A stretch of DNA of 64,000 bases, from NCBI RefSeq assembly GCF_900188005.1, contig NZ_FZNR01000008.1, forward strand, positions 186,001 through 250,000, written 5' to 3'. Position 1 is the stretch's first letter, and every line of letters begins with the position of its first letter. The stretch is from Actinoplanes regularis. Its GTDB lineage: Bacteria > Actinomycetota > Actinomycetes > Mycobacteriales > Micromonosporaceae. The notes beneath the pieces are model-generated. The model had not been told where the DNA came from. It did not search any database and was given only the letters and a program-made list of their open reading frames with translations. A program made the translations under genes and the position numbers. Positions 57,483 to 64,000 of the stretch are shown here, one piece after another.

Positions 57483-59468
57483 TCAGCTGTCGCCGGCGGT
57501 GGTGATGACCGCGTCCGGGTCGTCGACCAGGTTGCGGACGTCCCACATCCAGACGCCGCCGGTCCAGGTCGGGCGGAAGCCCAGCAGCTCGGACATGGCG
57601 CGCAGCATCTCGATGTCCCGGGTCTGCGGGGTCAGCACCACCACCCCGGCCTTCCAGTACCGCAGGTCGGCGAGGGTCATCTCATGCCGCGCCTCGGTCA
57701 CCGCGGGACTCGGATTGCCCTGCCGGACCGACGTGATCAGGCCGCTGGTCGGGCGCCACGGCGGCTGGAACGCCGCGGTGCGGTCGGCCGGGTCCAGCGG
57801 GTTCTGCGTGGGGAGCAGCGCGTACGCCCCGGCGATCCGCATGTCCTGCCCGGTGTAGGCGCTCCAGCGCAGCGGGTCCGGGTAGCTGCTGTCCGGCAGC
57901 GGCAGGGTGACCACGGTGTGGTCGTCGTCGACGTACTGCCGCCAGGCGCCGGAGGTGACGAACTCCGGCACCGGCTTCATCGGGACGGTCGAGAGGTGGA
58001 TCGGCACGAGCGGCACCAGGGCCATCGCCACGGCGGTGATCATCGCAACGCGGATCGGCCCGCGGGTGTGCGGCTGGGTGCGGACCAGGTCGGCGGCGCG
58101 CTGGCAGCCGAGGGCCAGGACGATGCCGACGACCGGGGCGATCGCCATCGCCCACCGGGTCGGCACGGCCGAGTTCAGCACCGGAAGGTGGTGCAGGAAG
58201 GCCCAGATGCCCGGCACGCCGGTGTCCACCCCGTTCAGGGTGATGCGCGTTCCCAGCGACATCGCCGCGAACAGCAGCGCCAGGCCGCCCAGGGTCAGCA
58301 CCGCCGCGCTGCGCCGCAGCCAGAGGACCAGCCCGAAGAAGAGGATCACCAGGCCCCAGCCGAAGAACGCGTTCTGCTCGGACGGGTTCTGCGCCAGGGT
58401 GAGGGGGGTGTCGGCACCGGCCACCGAGTGCGACGAGTACGCGGTGAACGACCCGAGATCGGTGCCGAAGCTCCGAACATATTCGGACAGCCCCTGGTAC
58501 GACTGCGGGCCGAAGAACTGCACGGCGAGCGGGTAGGCCAGCACCGCCACGGCGATCGACGCGGCCACGCTCAGCCCGCGCAGGAAGGCCGGCGCCTCGC
58601 CGCGGTGCCGCTTGCGCCGGACCAGCGCCAGCACCACGCAGAAGACGCCGAGGCCGACGGCGGTCATGAAGAGGATCTCGAGGTTGATGAACGCCTGCCA
58701 GATCAGCAGGCCGCCGAGGACCAGACCGTTACGGACGGCCCGTCCCGGCACCCGCAGGTCGAGGGTCCGCCAAATGATCAACGGGACCAGGAACTGCGAG
58801 ACGATGTTCGGGTGCCCGCCGGCGTGCGAGACCATGCTCGGCGCGAAGGTGCAGAAGAGCGCGCCCACCCAGGCGGCGAGCCGCGAGGTCACCAGGCGGC
58901 GCGACAGCACCAAATACCACGACGCACCTGTTAATGCCAATGCGGCGGTGAGAAATACGTTGAACGCCACATGCGGACCGAACAGAAGAGTGACCGGCGT
59001 CAGTGGCAACGAAACGGCCAACGCCGAGGTGTTGGCCATCATGTTCACCCCATCGGGGTAATTCATGCGATCGGAGAAGAACGGATATACGCCATCCGTG
59101 AGCACGCGGGCACCGTGCGCCAACATCCACTCGAAGAAAGCCTGATCCTGCGGATCGTCGCGCAACTCATGATCAAGATTGAGCCACAACGGGGCTGTGA
59201 CCAAGAACGCAACAACCAGGAAACCGGCTATGACGAGAACGTCCTGCCAGGCCGGCACGCGCCACAGGGGACGGCCCCGGACAGGCTCCGTGGCCTGCTC
59301 ATCGGCCTTTTCCCTGGCGGGTGCGGGTGAGGTCGGCGCGGTCGCCGCTATGCCGTCCTCAAGCGCGCGCAGCTCGGCGTCCAGGTCCTCGGCAGCGGTC
59401 GCTTGGCGGGGCGGCAGAACGTTCTCACCGGCCGTCTGGCCCGTCGACTCAAAACCCGTAATCGTCAT
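57483..59468 (-). CDS. Polytopic membrane protein, GT-C glycosyltransferase-like
   Basis: 661 aa. A disordered N-terminus (about 1-70) precedes about 11-12 membrane segments. The first periplasmic loop contains LRDDPQDQAFFEWMLAHG, an Asp-rich spot as in GT-C enzymes that use polyprenyl-phosphate sugars. A C-terminal soluble domain (about 490-661, DHTVVTLPLPDSSYPDPL) follows. Likely transfers a sugar to an exported glycan or protein, but the exact family is not certain. Confidence 0.65.
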   Translation of the reverse strand: MTITGFESTGQTAGENVLPPRQATAAEDLDAELRALEDGIAATAPTSPAPAREKADEQATEPVRGRPLWRVPAWQDVLVIAGFLVVAFLVTAPLWLNLDHELRDDPQDQAFFEWMLAHGARVLTDGVYPFFSDRMNYPDGVNMMANTSALAVSLPLTPVTLLFGPHVAFNVFLTAALALTGASWYLVLSRRLVTSRLAAWVGALFCTFAPSMVSHAGGHPNIVSQFLVPLIIWRTLDLRVPGRAVRNGLVLGGLLIWQAFINLEILFMTAVGLGVFCVVLALVRRKRHRGEAPAFLRGLSVAASIAVAVLAYPLAVQFFGPQSYQGLSEYVRSFGTDLGSFTAYSSHSVAGADTPLTLAQNPSEQNAFFGWGLVILFFGLVLWLRRSAAVLTLGGLALLFAAMSLGTRITLNGVDTGVPGIWAFLHHLPVLNSAVPTRWAMAIAPVVGIVLALGCQRAADLVRTQPHTRGPIRVAMITAVAMALVPLVPIHLSTVPMKPVPEFVTSGAWRQYVDDDHTVVTLPLPDSSYPDPLRWSAYTGQDMRIAGAYALLPTQNPLDPADRTAAFQPPWRPTSGLITSVRQGNPSPAVTEARHEMTLADLRYWKAGVVVLTPQTRDIEMLRAMSELLGFRPTWTGGVWMWDVRNLVDDPDAVITTAGDS

Positions 59469-59747
59469 AGCATCGGCGAGCCTAACCGAGGCAGCGAAGA
59501 GTTCCGCGTTGTGCGCCCGCAGCGTGATAGAGACGATATGTACGCGTGTTTTCCGCGTGTCCTTGGATCAACCTTCGTGCGACCGCGGAGCCTCGGGTAA
59601 GCCATCGACATACCCGGCCCGGCTATGTCTCAATCAGGCAAAAAAATCGCCGTGGCCCCGCCGCCAACTTTCGGATAGCGGCGGCAGATGGTTAACTTCT
59701 CCGGTCCCGCTGTCAGCTCAGATCGGCAAGATGAGGGAACCTCACCT

Positions 59748-60461
59748 ATGGCAGACATCACTGGAGACCAGCGGATCCAGTCCGAAGTGCTCGAAGGCCT
59801 CGCCACGGCTGTGAACCACCGCCGGTGGTTCGTCGAGCTCGCTCTCCCATACCTCGGGGACAACCCCATCGAGATCGGCAGCGGCCTCGGGGACTACGCC
59901 GTCGAGTGGGCCGAGCACCTCCCGCGGTTCACCGCGACGGAGGCCGACCCCGACCGACTGGTTCTGCTCAAGGAACGGATGGCCGACCATCCGAACATCG
60001 ACGTGCGGCAGATGCTGCTGCCCGCGCAGGACGCCGCCGGGGAGTACAGCGCGGCCGTCTCCTACAACGTGCTCGAGCACATCGAGGACCACGTGGGCGC
60101 GCTGCGCAGCATGAGCGAACTGGTCCGCCCGGGCGGCCGAGTGATCATCATCGTGCCGGCGTTCATGTTCGCGATGAGCCAGGTCGACATCGCCACCGGC
60201 CACATCCGGCGGTACACGAAGAAGACCCTGGGCGCCGCCTTCGCCGAGGCCGGCCTGCAGATGGAGCGGCTCCACTACGCGAACGCCCTGGGCCTGATCG
60301 GCTACTACGCCGCGACCAGCATCTTCAAGCTGGCTCCGAAGGAGGGGCCGATGGTGAAGGTGTACGACAGCCTGGTGCTGCCGGTCACCAAGGCTGCGGA
60401 GCGGATCGTCCGGCCGCCGTTCGGGCAGTCGGTCTTCGCGGTGGCACGTACGCCCCGCTGA
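59748..60461 (+). CDS. Class I SAM-dependent methyltransferase
   Basis: 237 aa from ATG 59748. Rossmann motif I NPIEIGSGLGDYAVEWAEHL, acidic loop TATEADPD, motif VSYNVLEHIEDH and post-motif RPGGRVIIIVPAFMFAMS are all present. The C-terminal region (IRRYTKKTLGAAFAEAGLQM, then a hydrophobic stretch) resembles methyltransferases that act on lipid- or polyprenyl-linked glycans. It is divergent from the GT-C-like gene, which may share the pathway. Confidence 0.83.
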   Translation: MADITGDQRIQSEVLEGLATAVNHRRWFVELALPYLGDNPIEIGSGLGDYAVEWAEHLPRFTATEADPDRLVLLKERMADHPNIDVRQMLLPAQDAAGEYSAAVSYNVLEHIEDHVGALRSMSELVRPGGRVIIIVPAFMFAMSQVDIATGHIRRYTKKTLGAAFAEAGLQMERLHYANALGLIGYYAATSIFKLAPKEGPMVKVYDSLVLPVTKAAERIVRPPFGQSVFAVARTPR

Positions 60462-60476
60462 CCCACCGAAGCAGAT

Positions 60477-60506
60477 CGAGGCGACGGCCGTTCGGCTGTC
60501 GCCTCG
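60477..60506 (+). terminator. Terminator of the methyltransferase gene
   Basis: 13-bp stem (60477-60489/60494-60506, one G-T pair) with a 4-nt loop, about 15 bp after the stop. Confidence 0.75.
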
Positions 60507-60598
60507 CCGCTTTTCAGCTCGTTCAGCTGTTCTCGATCGCCCCCGTGGCCCTCCGGCTCACAACGCTGCTTCCGCTTCGCTGCTTTCGGGTCGCGGGG

Positions 60599-61129
60599 TC
60601 AGCCGTGGACCTGGAAGGTCGGCCGCAAGGTCGCCCGGGCCAGGGTGTGGAAGGCGAGATTGAACCCGACATACGCCGGGGTGGCGTCCGGGGTGACGGC
60701 GAGCGCGTCCACGTCGATCGCGTGCACGGCGAACACGTAGCGGTGAGCCCGGTCACCGGGTGGCGGGGCGGAACCACCGTAACCGCGGTCGCCATAGTCG
60801 TTGCGGACACAGAAGGCACCACCCGGCAGCGGGTCGGCACCCCGATCGAGAGCGGTCACCGAGACCGGCAGGTTCACCAGCACCCAGTGCCAGAAGCCGC
60901 TACCGGTGGGGGCGTCCGGGTCGAAGCAGGTGATCACGAACCCCCGGGTCTCCTCGGGAAACCCCGACCAGGACAACTGGGGCGAGAGGTTCTTCCCGCC
61001 GACGCTGGTGTGCGCGTACAACTCGTCGAGCGGCTGCCCGTCCGTCACATCCGTGCTGGTCACCGTGAACTTCGGCACCTGCGGCAGGAGATCGTACGGA
61101 TCGGGGGCCAGAGCTCGGTCAAGACTCAT
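60599..61129 (-). CDS. YbhB/YbcL-type PEBP (Raf kinase inhibitor-like) protein
   Basis: 176 aa from ATG 61129 with GGAGG 6 bases upstream. Conserved PEBP segments: GKNLSPQLSWSGFPEETRGF, FDPDAPTGSGFWHWVLVNLP and PPPGDRAHRYVFAVHAIDVD. Cytosolic, single beta-sandwich with an anion/phospholipid-type pocket; the bacterial role is unclear. Residues beyond this start belong to non-coding upstream sequence. Confidence 0.88.
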   Translation of the reverse strand: MSLDRALAPDPYDLLPQVPKFTVTSTDVTDGQPLDELYAHTSVGGKNLSPQLSWSGFPEETRGFVITCFDPDAPTGSGFWHWVLVNLPVSVTALDRGADPLPGGAFCVRNDYGDRGYGGSAPPPGDRAHRYVFAVHAIDVDALAVTPDATPAYVGFNLAFHTLARATLRPTFQVHG

Positions 61130-61424
61130 GAAGTCCTCCAGCGTGGTCGCATAACTGGTCTGGCTTTCCCACGATGAGCCGAGAGTAACCGCCGCAGGTA
61201 TCGCCCGCCTTTCGCGAGTGTTGCGCGCCGCAGTACCTCGTACGGGTAAACGCACAGGTGGTGCGCACCCTCATCGCGATGGTCGGCGATGCTTCTGTCA
61301 GACATCCGACCGGGTACGTACGGCAGAGATCCCCGTGCCCAGTTGCGATCGGTACGCGACAGCGGCCAAGCAAGCCGGCACCCGTCACCACGGCGGGTGT
61401 CGGCTGCTGTCGGTGGACAGCAGC

Positions 61425-62402
61425 TCAGGGACCCGGGATCCGTTTCACCTGCAGACCCCCGTAGAGCTTCCGGTAGACCACCCCCGTATGACGGTTCCCC
61501 GCGTCGATCATCATCCCGCGGCCCATGTAGATGCCCACGTGCCCCTGTCCGACCACGAGGTCGCCCGGTCGGGCCTGCCAGCGCGGGATCGTGCGGGCCC
61601 GCGCGGCCTGCGCGCTGGACGAGTGCGGCAACCGCATCCCGGCCCGGGCGTACGCCTGCCGGGTCAGTCCCGAGCAGTCGAAACCGGCCCGGCCCTCGCC
61701 GCCGGCGACGTACCGCCTGCCGACCTGTGATCGGGCGTACGCGAGAACCGCACCGATCCGTCTGCCGGACGACACCCGTTGCGACCGCACGGCGGTCCGC
61801 CTCGCCGTCTTGCGCACCATTCCCCGGTGCGACACGGTGGTCCGCCGCTGGGCGACCGTCACCCGGCGCTGAGACGCCCGCACCGCCATCCGCTGCTGGG
61901 ACGCCTGAACCGCCGTCCGGCGCTGGGACGCCCGCACCGCCTTCCGAGCCGGCTGAGCCCGGGCCATGCCGCGTTCGAAGCGCGGCTCCCCCGCCCTGGC
62001 GAGTGAACGCCGCGCCGACGGCACCGAACGGTGAAGTAGCGGCGCCACAGCCGGGCGGACCTGCAGCGGCACGAGTGAAGCGGGCCGGACCGTTCGGCGT
62101 TGCATCGCCCGGGTGGCCCGGGTGGCAGCCGACTGGCGCTCCCGGTACAGGTCTTCGTCGAAGCCGCCCGGGGCAGCGAGGGCGGCAGCCGGCTCACCCT
62201 CCCGGTCCAGATCTTCGGCAAGGCTGCCCGGGGCGGCGAGGCTCTCCGCAACGGCCGGAGCCGAGGACTCCGGGATCGCCGGCTGGGCCGGAAGCGCTTG
62301 GACAGCCTCCACGGCGTGCTCGGCGGAATCTAGGGCCGGTGCCAGGACGGCCAGCGCAAGAGCGCCCGCGGTCAGCACACGGCGGGTGGACGTACCGTGC
62401 AG
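61425..62402 (-). CDS. NlpC/P60 peptidoglycan hydrolase with Arg-rich repeat region
   Basis: 325 aa if started at CTG 62402, which follows GGAGG by 5 bases and completes a twin-Arg-like signal (TSTRRVLTAGALALAVLAPA); GTG 62378 is the conventional alternative. The middle (about 105-215) is a basic repeat zone with RRTxVxASQ-like units. The C-terminal NlpC/P60 domain (about 220-325) has Cys in GFDCSGLTRQAYARAG, His in VGQGHVGIYMG and a third polar residue near DAGN. Predicted secreted D,L-endopeptidase. The basic middle could bind wall polymers. Confidence 0.83.
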   Translation of the reverse strand: MHGTSTRRVLTAGALALAVLAPALDSAEHAVEAVQALPAQPAIPESSAPAVAESLAAPGSLAEDLDREGEPAAALAAPGGFDEDLYRERQSAATRATRAMQRRTVRPASLVPLQVRPAVAPLLHRSVPSARRSLARAGEPRFERGMARAQPARKAVRASQRRTAVQASQQRMAVRASQRRVTVAQRRTTVSHRGMVRKTARRTAVRSQRVSSGRRIGAVLAYARSQVGRRYVAGGEGRAGFDCSGLTRQAYARAGMRLPHSSSAQAARARTIPRWQARPGDLVVGQGHVGIYMGRGMMIDAGNRHTGVVYRKLYGGLQVKRIPGP

Positions 62403-62616
62403 GGTTGCCTCCGAAATCGGCCCGGGGCACTCACGCGAATCCCATCCACAGCGCGGCCGATAGTGCCTGCCGCCCTATTGCCGCCGGTGAAGGAGCGCAA
62501 TGGGAACCCGGACAACTCTATGCATTCCGTGAACCATGGCAACACACCTTGAATTGCGGCGTGGGTAAGTTCAGATTATTTTCCCCCCGGATCACCAGAA
62601 CATAAAGCGGACATCG

Positions 62617-63309
62617 TCACCGAGCGGACGGCAGCCGCATCCGCACTCCCGGCGCGGACCCGGATACCCGGAACGAGACCTCGCTGAGCTGGGAGTCCTT
62701 GGGGACGTCGAACGGCAGGACACCGTTCACCGAGGCGCCCGGGCGGATTTCGTCGAGCAGCGTCGGACTGCCGTCGTTGAGAAATACCTCCGCATCGTCG
62801 GCGACCGCGTAGACTCCGCCCTCGGTGTCGTAGACACGCTGTACGGAGCTGTCGAACAGATCCGGCTCCTGACCGTTATTGGTGACCCGCACATCGAGCA
62901 GACAGAATTGCCCGTGCGCCCGCTGTTCCAACGCCTCCGGGCCGATCCTGGAGAAACCGCACCGCACGCCCTTGACCCGGAGCCCGAACCCGCCGGGCTC
63001 CGCCTCGGTGGCACCGGCCGGCGCCAGCCCGCTGATCACCACCGGCCCGCCGGCCTGACTGTCGGCGGTCGCCACCGCCCAGATCCCGAACATGATCAGG
63101 ACCAGGACGGCGAGCACGCCACCGCCCACCCAGATCCGGGTGCGCCAGAGCAGCGTCCACTCGTCCAGACCCTCGTCGTCAGGGTCGACCACCCGAACGC
63201 GTGGCGCACGGTGTGATGTGTAGGCCACAGGCTCTCCCAGCGAACGGGGCGCGCCCGGGAGTCGGACACGCTGTCCGTCCATGCTGGGTTCGCCACGGCC
63301 GCTCACCAT
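62617..63309 (-). CDS. DUF4352-like single-span membrane protein
   Basis: 230 aa from ATG 63309; ATG 63282 is also possible. Cytosolic N-terminus about 1-58, one transmembrane segment (about 59-82, VGGGVLAVLVLIMFGIWAVA). The extracytoplasmic Ig-like domain (about 95-230) has the DUF4352 pattern: CGFSRIG, QFCLLDVRVTNNGQEPDLFD, then DEIRPGASVNGVLPFDVPKD. Often found in envelope-stress or sigma-linked proteins; function unknown. It is next to the NlpC/P60 gene on the same strand. Confidence 0.78.
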   Translation of the reverse strand: MVSGRGEPSMDGQRVRLPGAPRSLGEPVAYTSHRAPRVRVVDPDDEGLDEWTLLWRTRIWVGGGVLAVLVLIMFGIWAVATADSQAGGPVVISGLAPAGATEAEPGGFGLRVKGVRCGFSRIGPEALEQRAHGQFCLLDVRVTNNGQEPDLFDSSVQRVYDTEGGVYAVADDAEVFLNDGSPTLLDEIRPGASVNGVLPFDVPKDSQLSEVSFRVSGSAPGVRMRLPSAR

Positions 63310-63375
63310 CACGACTCGCCGCAAAACCGACTTTATCTGCCATAAGGTCGAAGTGATGTTCCCCTGATCGAGTGG

Positions 63376-64000
63376 TCAGCGCAGCAGGACGAGCTTTCCA
63401 AGGTGATCGCTGGACTCCAGCACACGCTGCGCCTCGGCCGCCTCGGACAGCGGGAAGGTGGCGTGGATGACGGGTTTCACCACACCCGCGGCGACCAGCG
63501 GCCACACCTGATCGCGGACCCCGCTCACGATCCTGGCCTTCTCCGCCGGTGGGCGAGCCCGCAGCGAAGTGGACGAGACGCTGCCCCGCTTGGCCATCAG
63601 CGCGCCCAGGTCCAGCTCGGTCCGGGTACCGCCCTGGAATCCGATCACCGAGATCCGGCCGTTGGGCGCGAGCGCCTCGATGTTGCGGGCCAGGTACTTC
63701 GCGCCGATGATGTCGAGCACCACGTCGGCGCCACGGCCGCCGGTGACGTCGTGCACCACCCGTACGAAATCCTGCTCCTGATAATCGATCGTCACGTCGG
63801 CGCCGAGCGCACGCAGCCGCTCATGCTTCGCCGCCCGCGCGGTCACCAGCACCGTCGCCCCCAGCGCCTTGCCCAACTGGACCGCGAACGTGCCGATCCC
63901 GCTGCCACCGCCGTGCACCAGGAACGTCTCCCCGGAACGCAACCGGTCGTGGGCCACCACGTTGGACCAGACCGTGCAGGCCACCTCGGGCAGCGCGGTG
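63376..64000 (-). CDS. NAD(P)H:quinone oxidoreductase, partial (5' end beyond window)
   Basis: The C-terminal 208 residues of a zinc-independent medium-chain reductase (PIG3/quinone oxidoreductase type). Rossmann motif VHGGGSGIGTFAVQLGKALG, ALGADVTIDYQEQDF, GADVVLDIIGAKYLARNIEA and C-terminal SDHLGKLVLL are present. The reading frame stays open past the last base, so the N-terminal catalytic domain lies outside. Reduces quinones or reactive carbonyls with NADPH. Confidence 0.87.
   Translation of the reverse strand, partial: TALPEVACTVWSNVVAHDRLRSGETFLVHGGGSGIGTFAVQLGKALGATVLVTARAAKHERLRALGADVTIDYQEQDFVRVVHDVTGGRGADVVLDIIGAKYLARNIEALAPNGRISVIGFQGGTRTELDLGALMAKRGSVSSTSLRARPPAEKARIVSGVRDQVWPLVAAGVVKPVIHATFPLSEAAEAQRVLESSDHLGKLVLLR

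Overview
The window is very GC-rich and reads as a filamentous actinobacterium. Micromonosporaceae, for example Actinoplanes, is the best guess. That guess rests on codon bias, many GTG/TTG starts, Sec-type secreted Ig-like proteins, ECF sigma/anti-sigma pairs, a GlxA-like copper radical oxidase and an actinomycete-type integrase relic at a tRNA-Arg. It is an inference, because no marker gene fixes the genus.

Layout. 0-5.6 kb holds a phosphoketolase, an ABC exporter and an HTH/NBR1-Ig membrane protein. 5.7-13.6 kb is a cell-wall remodelling cluster. Three secreted proteins carry near-identical inhibitor-I36 modules, each on a different peptidoglycan-hydrolase domain (CHAP-like, SpoIID, M23). 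An M15-type carboxypeptidase, a copper radical oxidase and a hemerythrin lie among them. Two of the hydrolase genes share a conserved, apparently covarying 5' leader RNA. 13.8-15.2 kb has a processive-type GT2 glycosyltransferase followed by a tiny LPKTG-bearing membrane protein.

15.3-46.2 kb is an accessory region of secreted proteins. Six complete genes there, plus the oxidase at 7.8-10.4 kb, end in the same roughly 95-residue Ig-like module, called YRR here for its KYGKxFxxxLRxYDxAGN core and terminal RTYRR-like tail. Three RTX-like calcium-repeat proteins are interleaved with them. Three 3'-end relics of YRR genes are scattered among them. The region also has two ECF sigma operons; one is flanked by a lipoprotein and an anti-sigma-like protein that share a sensor domain. 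Two S8 proteases and a 910-aa Ig/IPT protein complete it.

36.9-50.5 kb carries signs of old site-specific integration. A 44-bp piece of a tRNA-Arg(ACG) gene is directly repeated about 13.2 kb from the intact gene, with integrase and transposase fragments and a nucleotidyltransferase pair. 50.4-64 kb is more ordinary: tRNA-Arg and tRNA-Ser, a low-complexity Lys/Ala-rich protein, a CPBP protease, a flavohemoglobin, an unusual HTH-peptide deformylase fusion, an iron-box-preceded FhuF-like reductase, a lipoprotein, a polytopic membrane protein, a methyltransferase, a PEBP protein, an NlpC/P60 hydrolase, a DUF4352-like protein and a quinone oxidoreductase cut by the window end.

Together the genes point to envelope and extracellular-matrix building and remodelling, with repeated duplication, module swapping and gene conversion among surface proteins.
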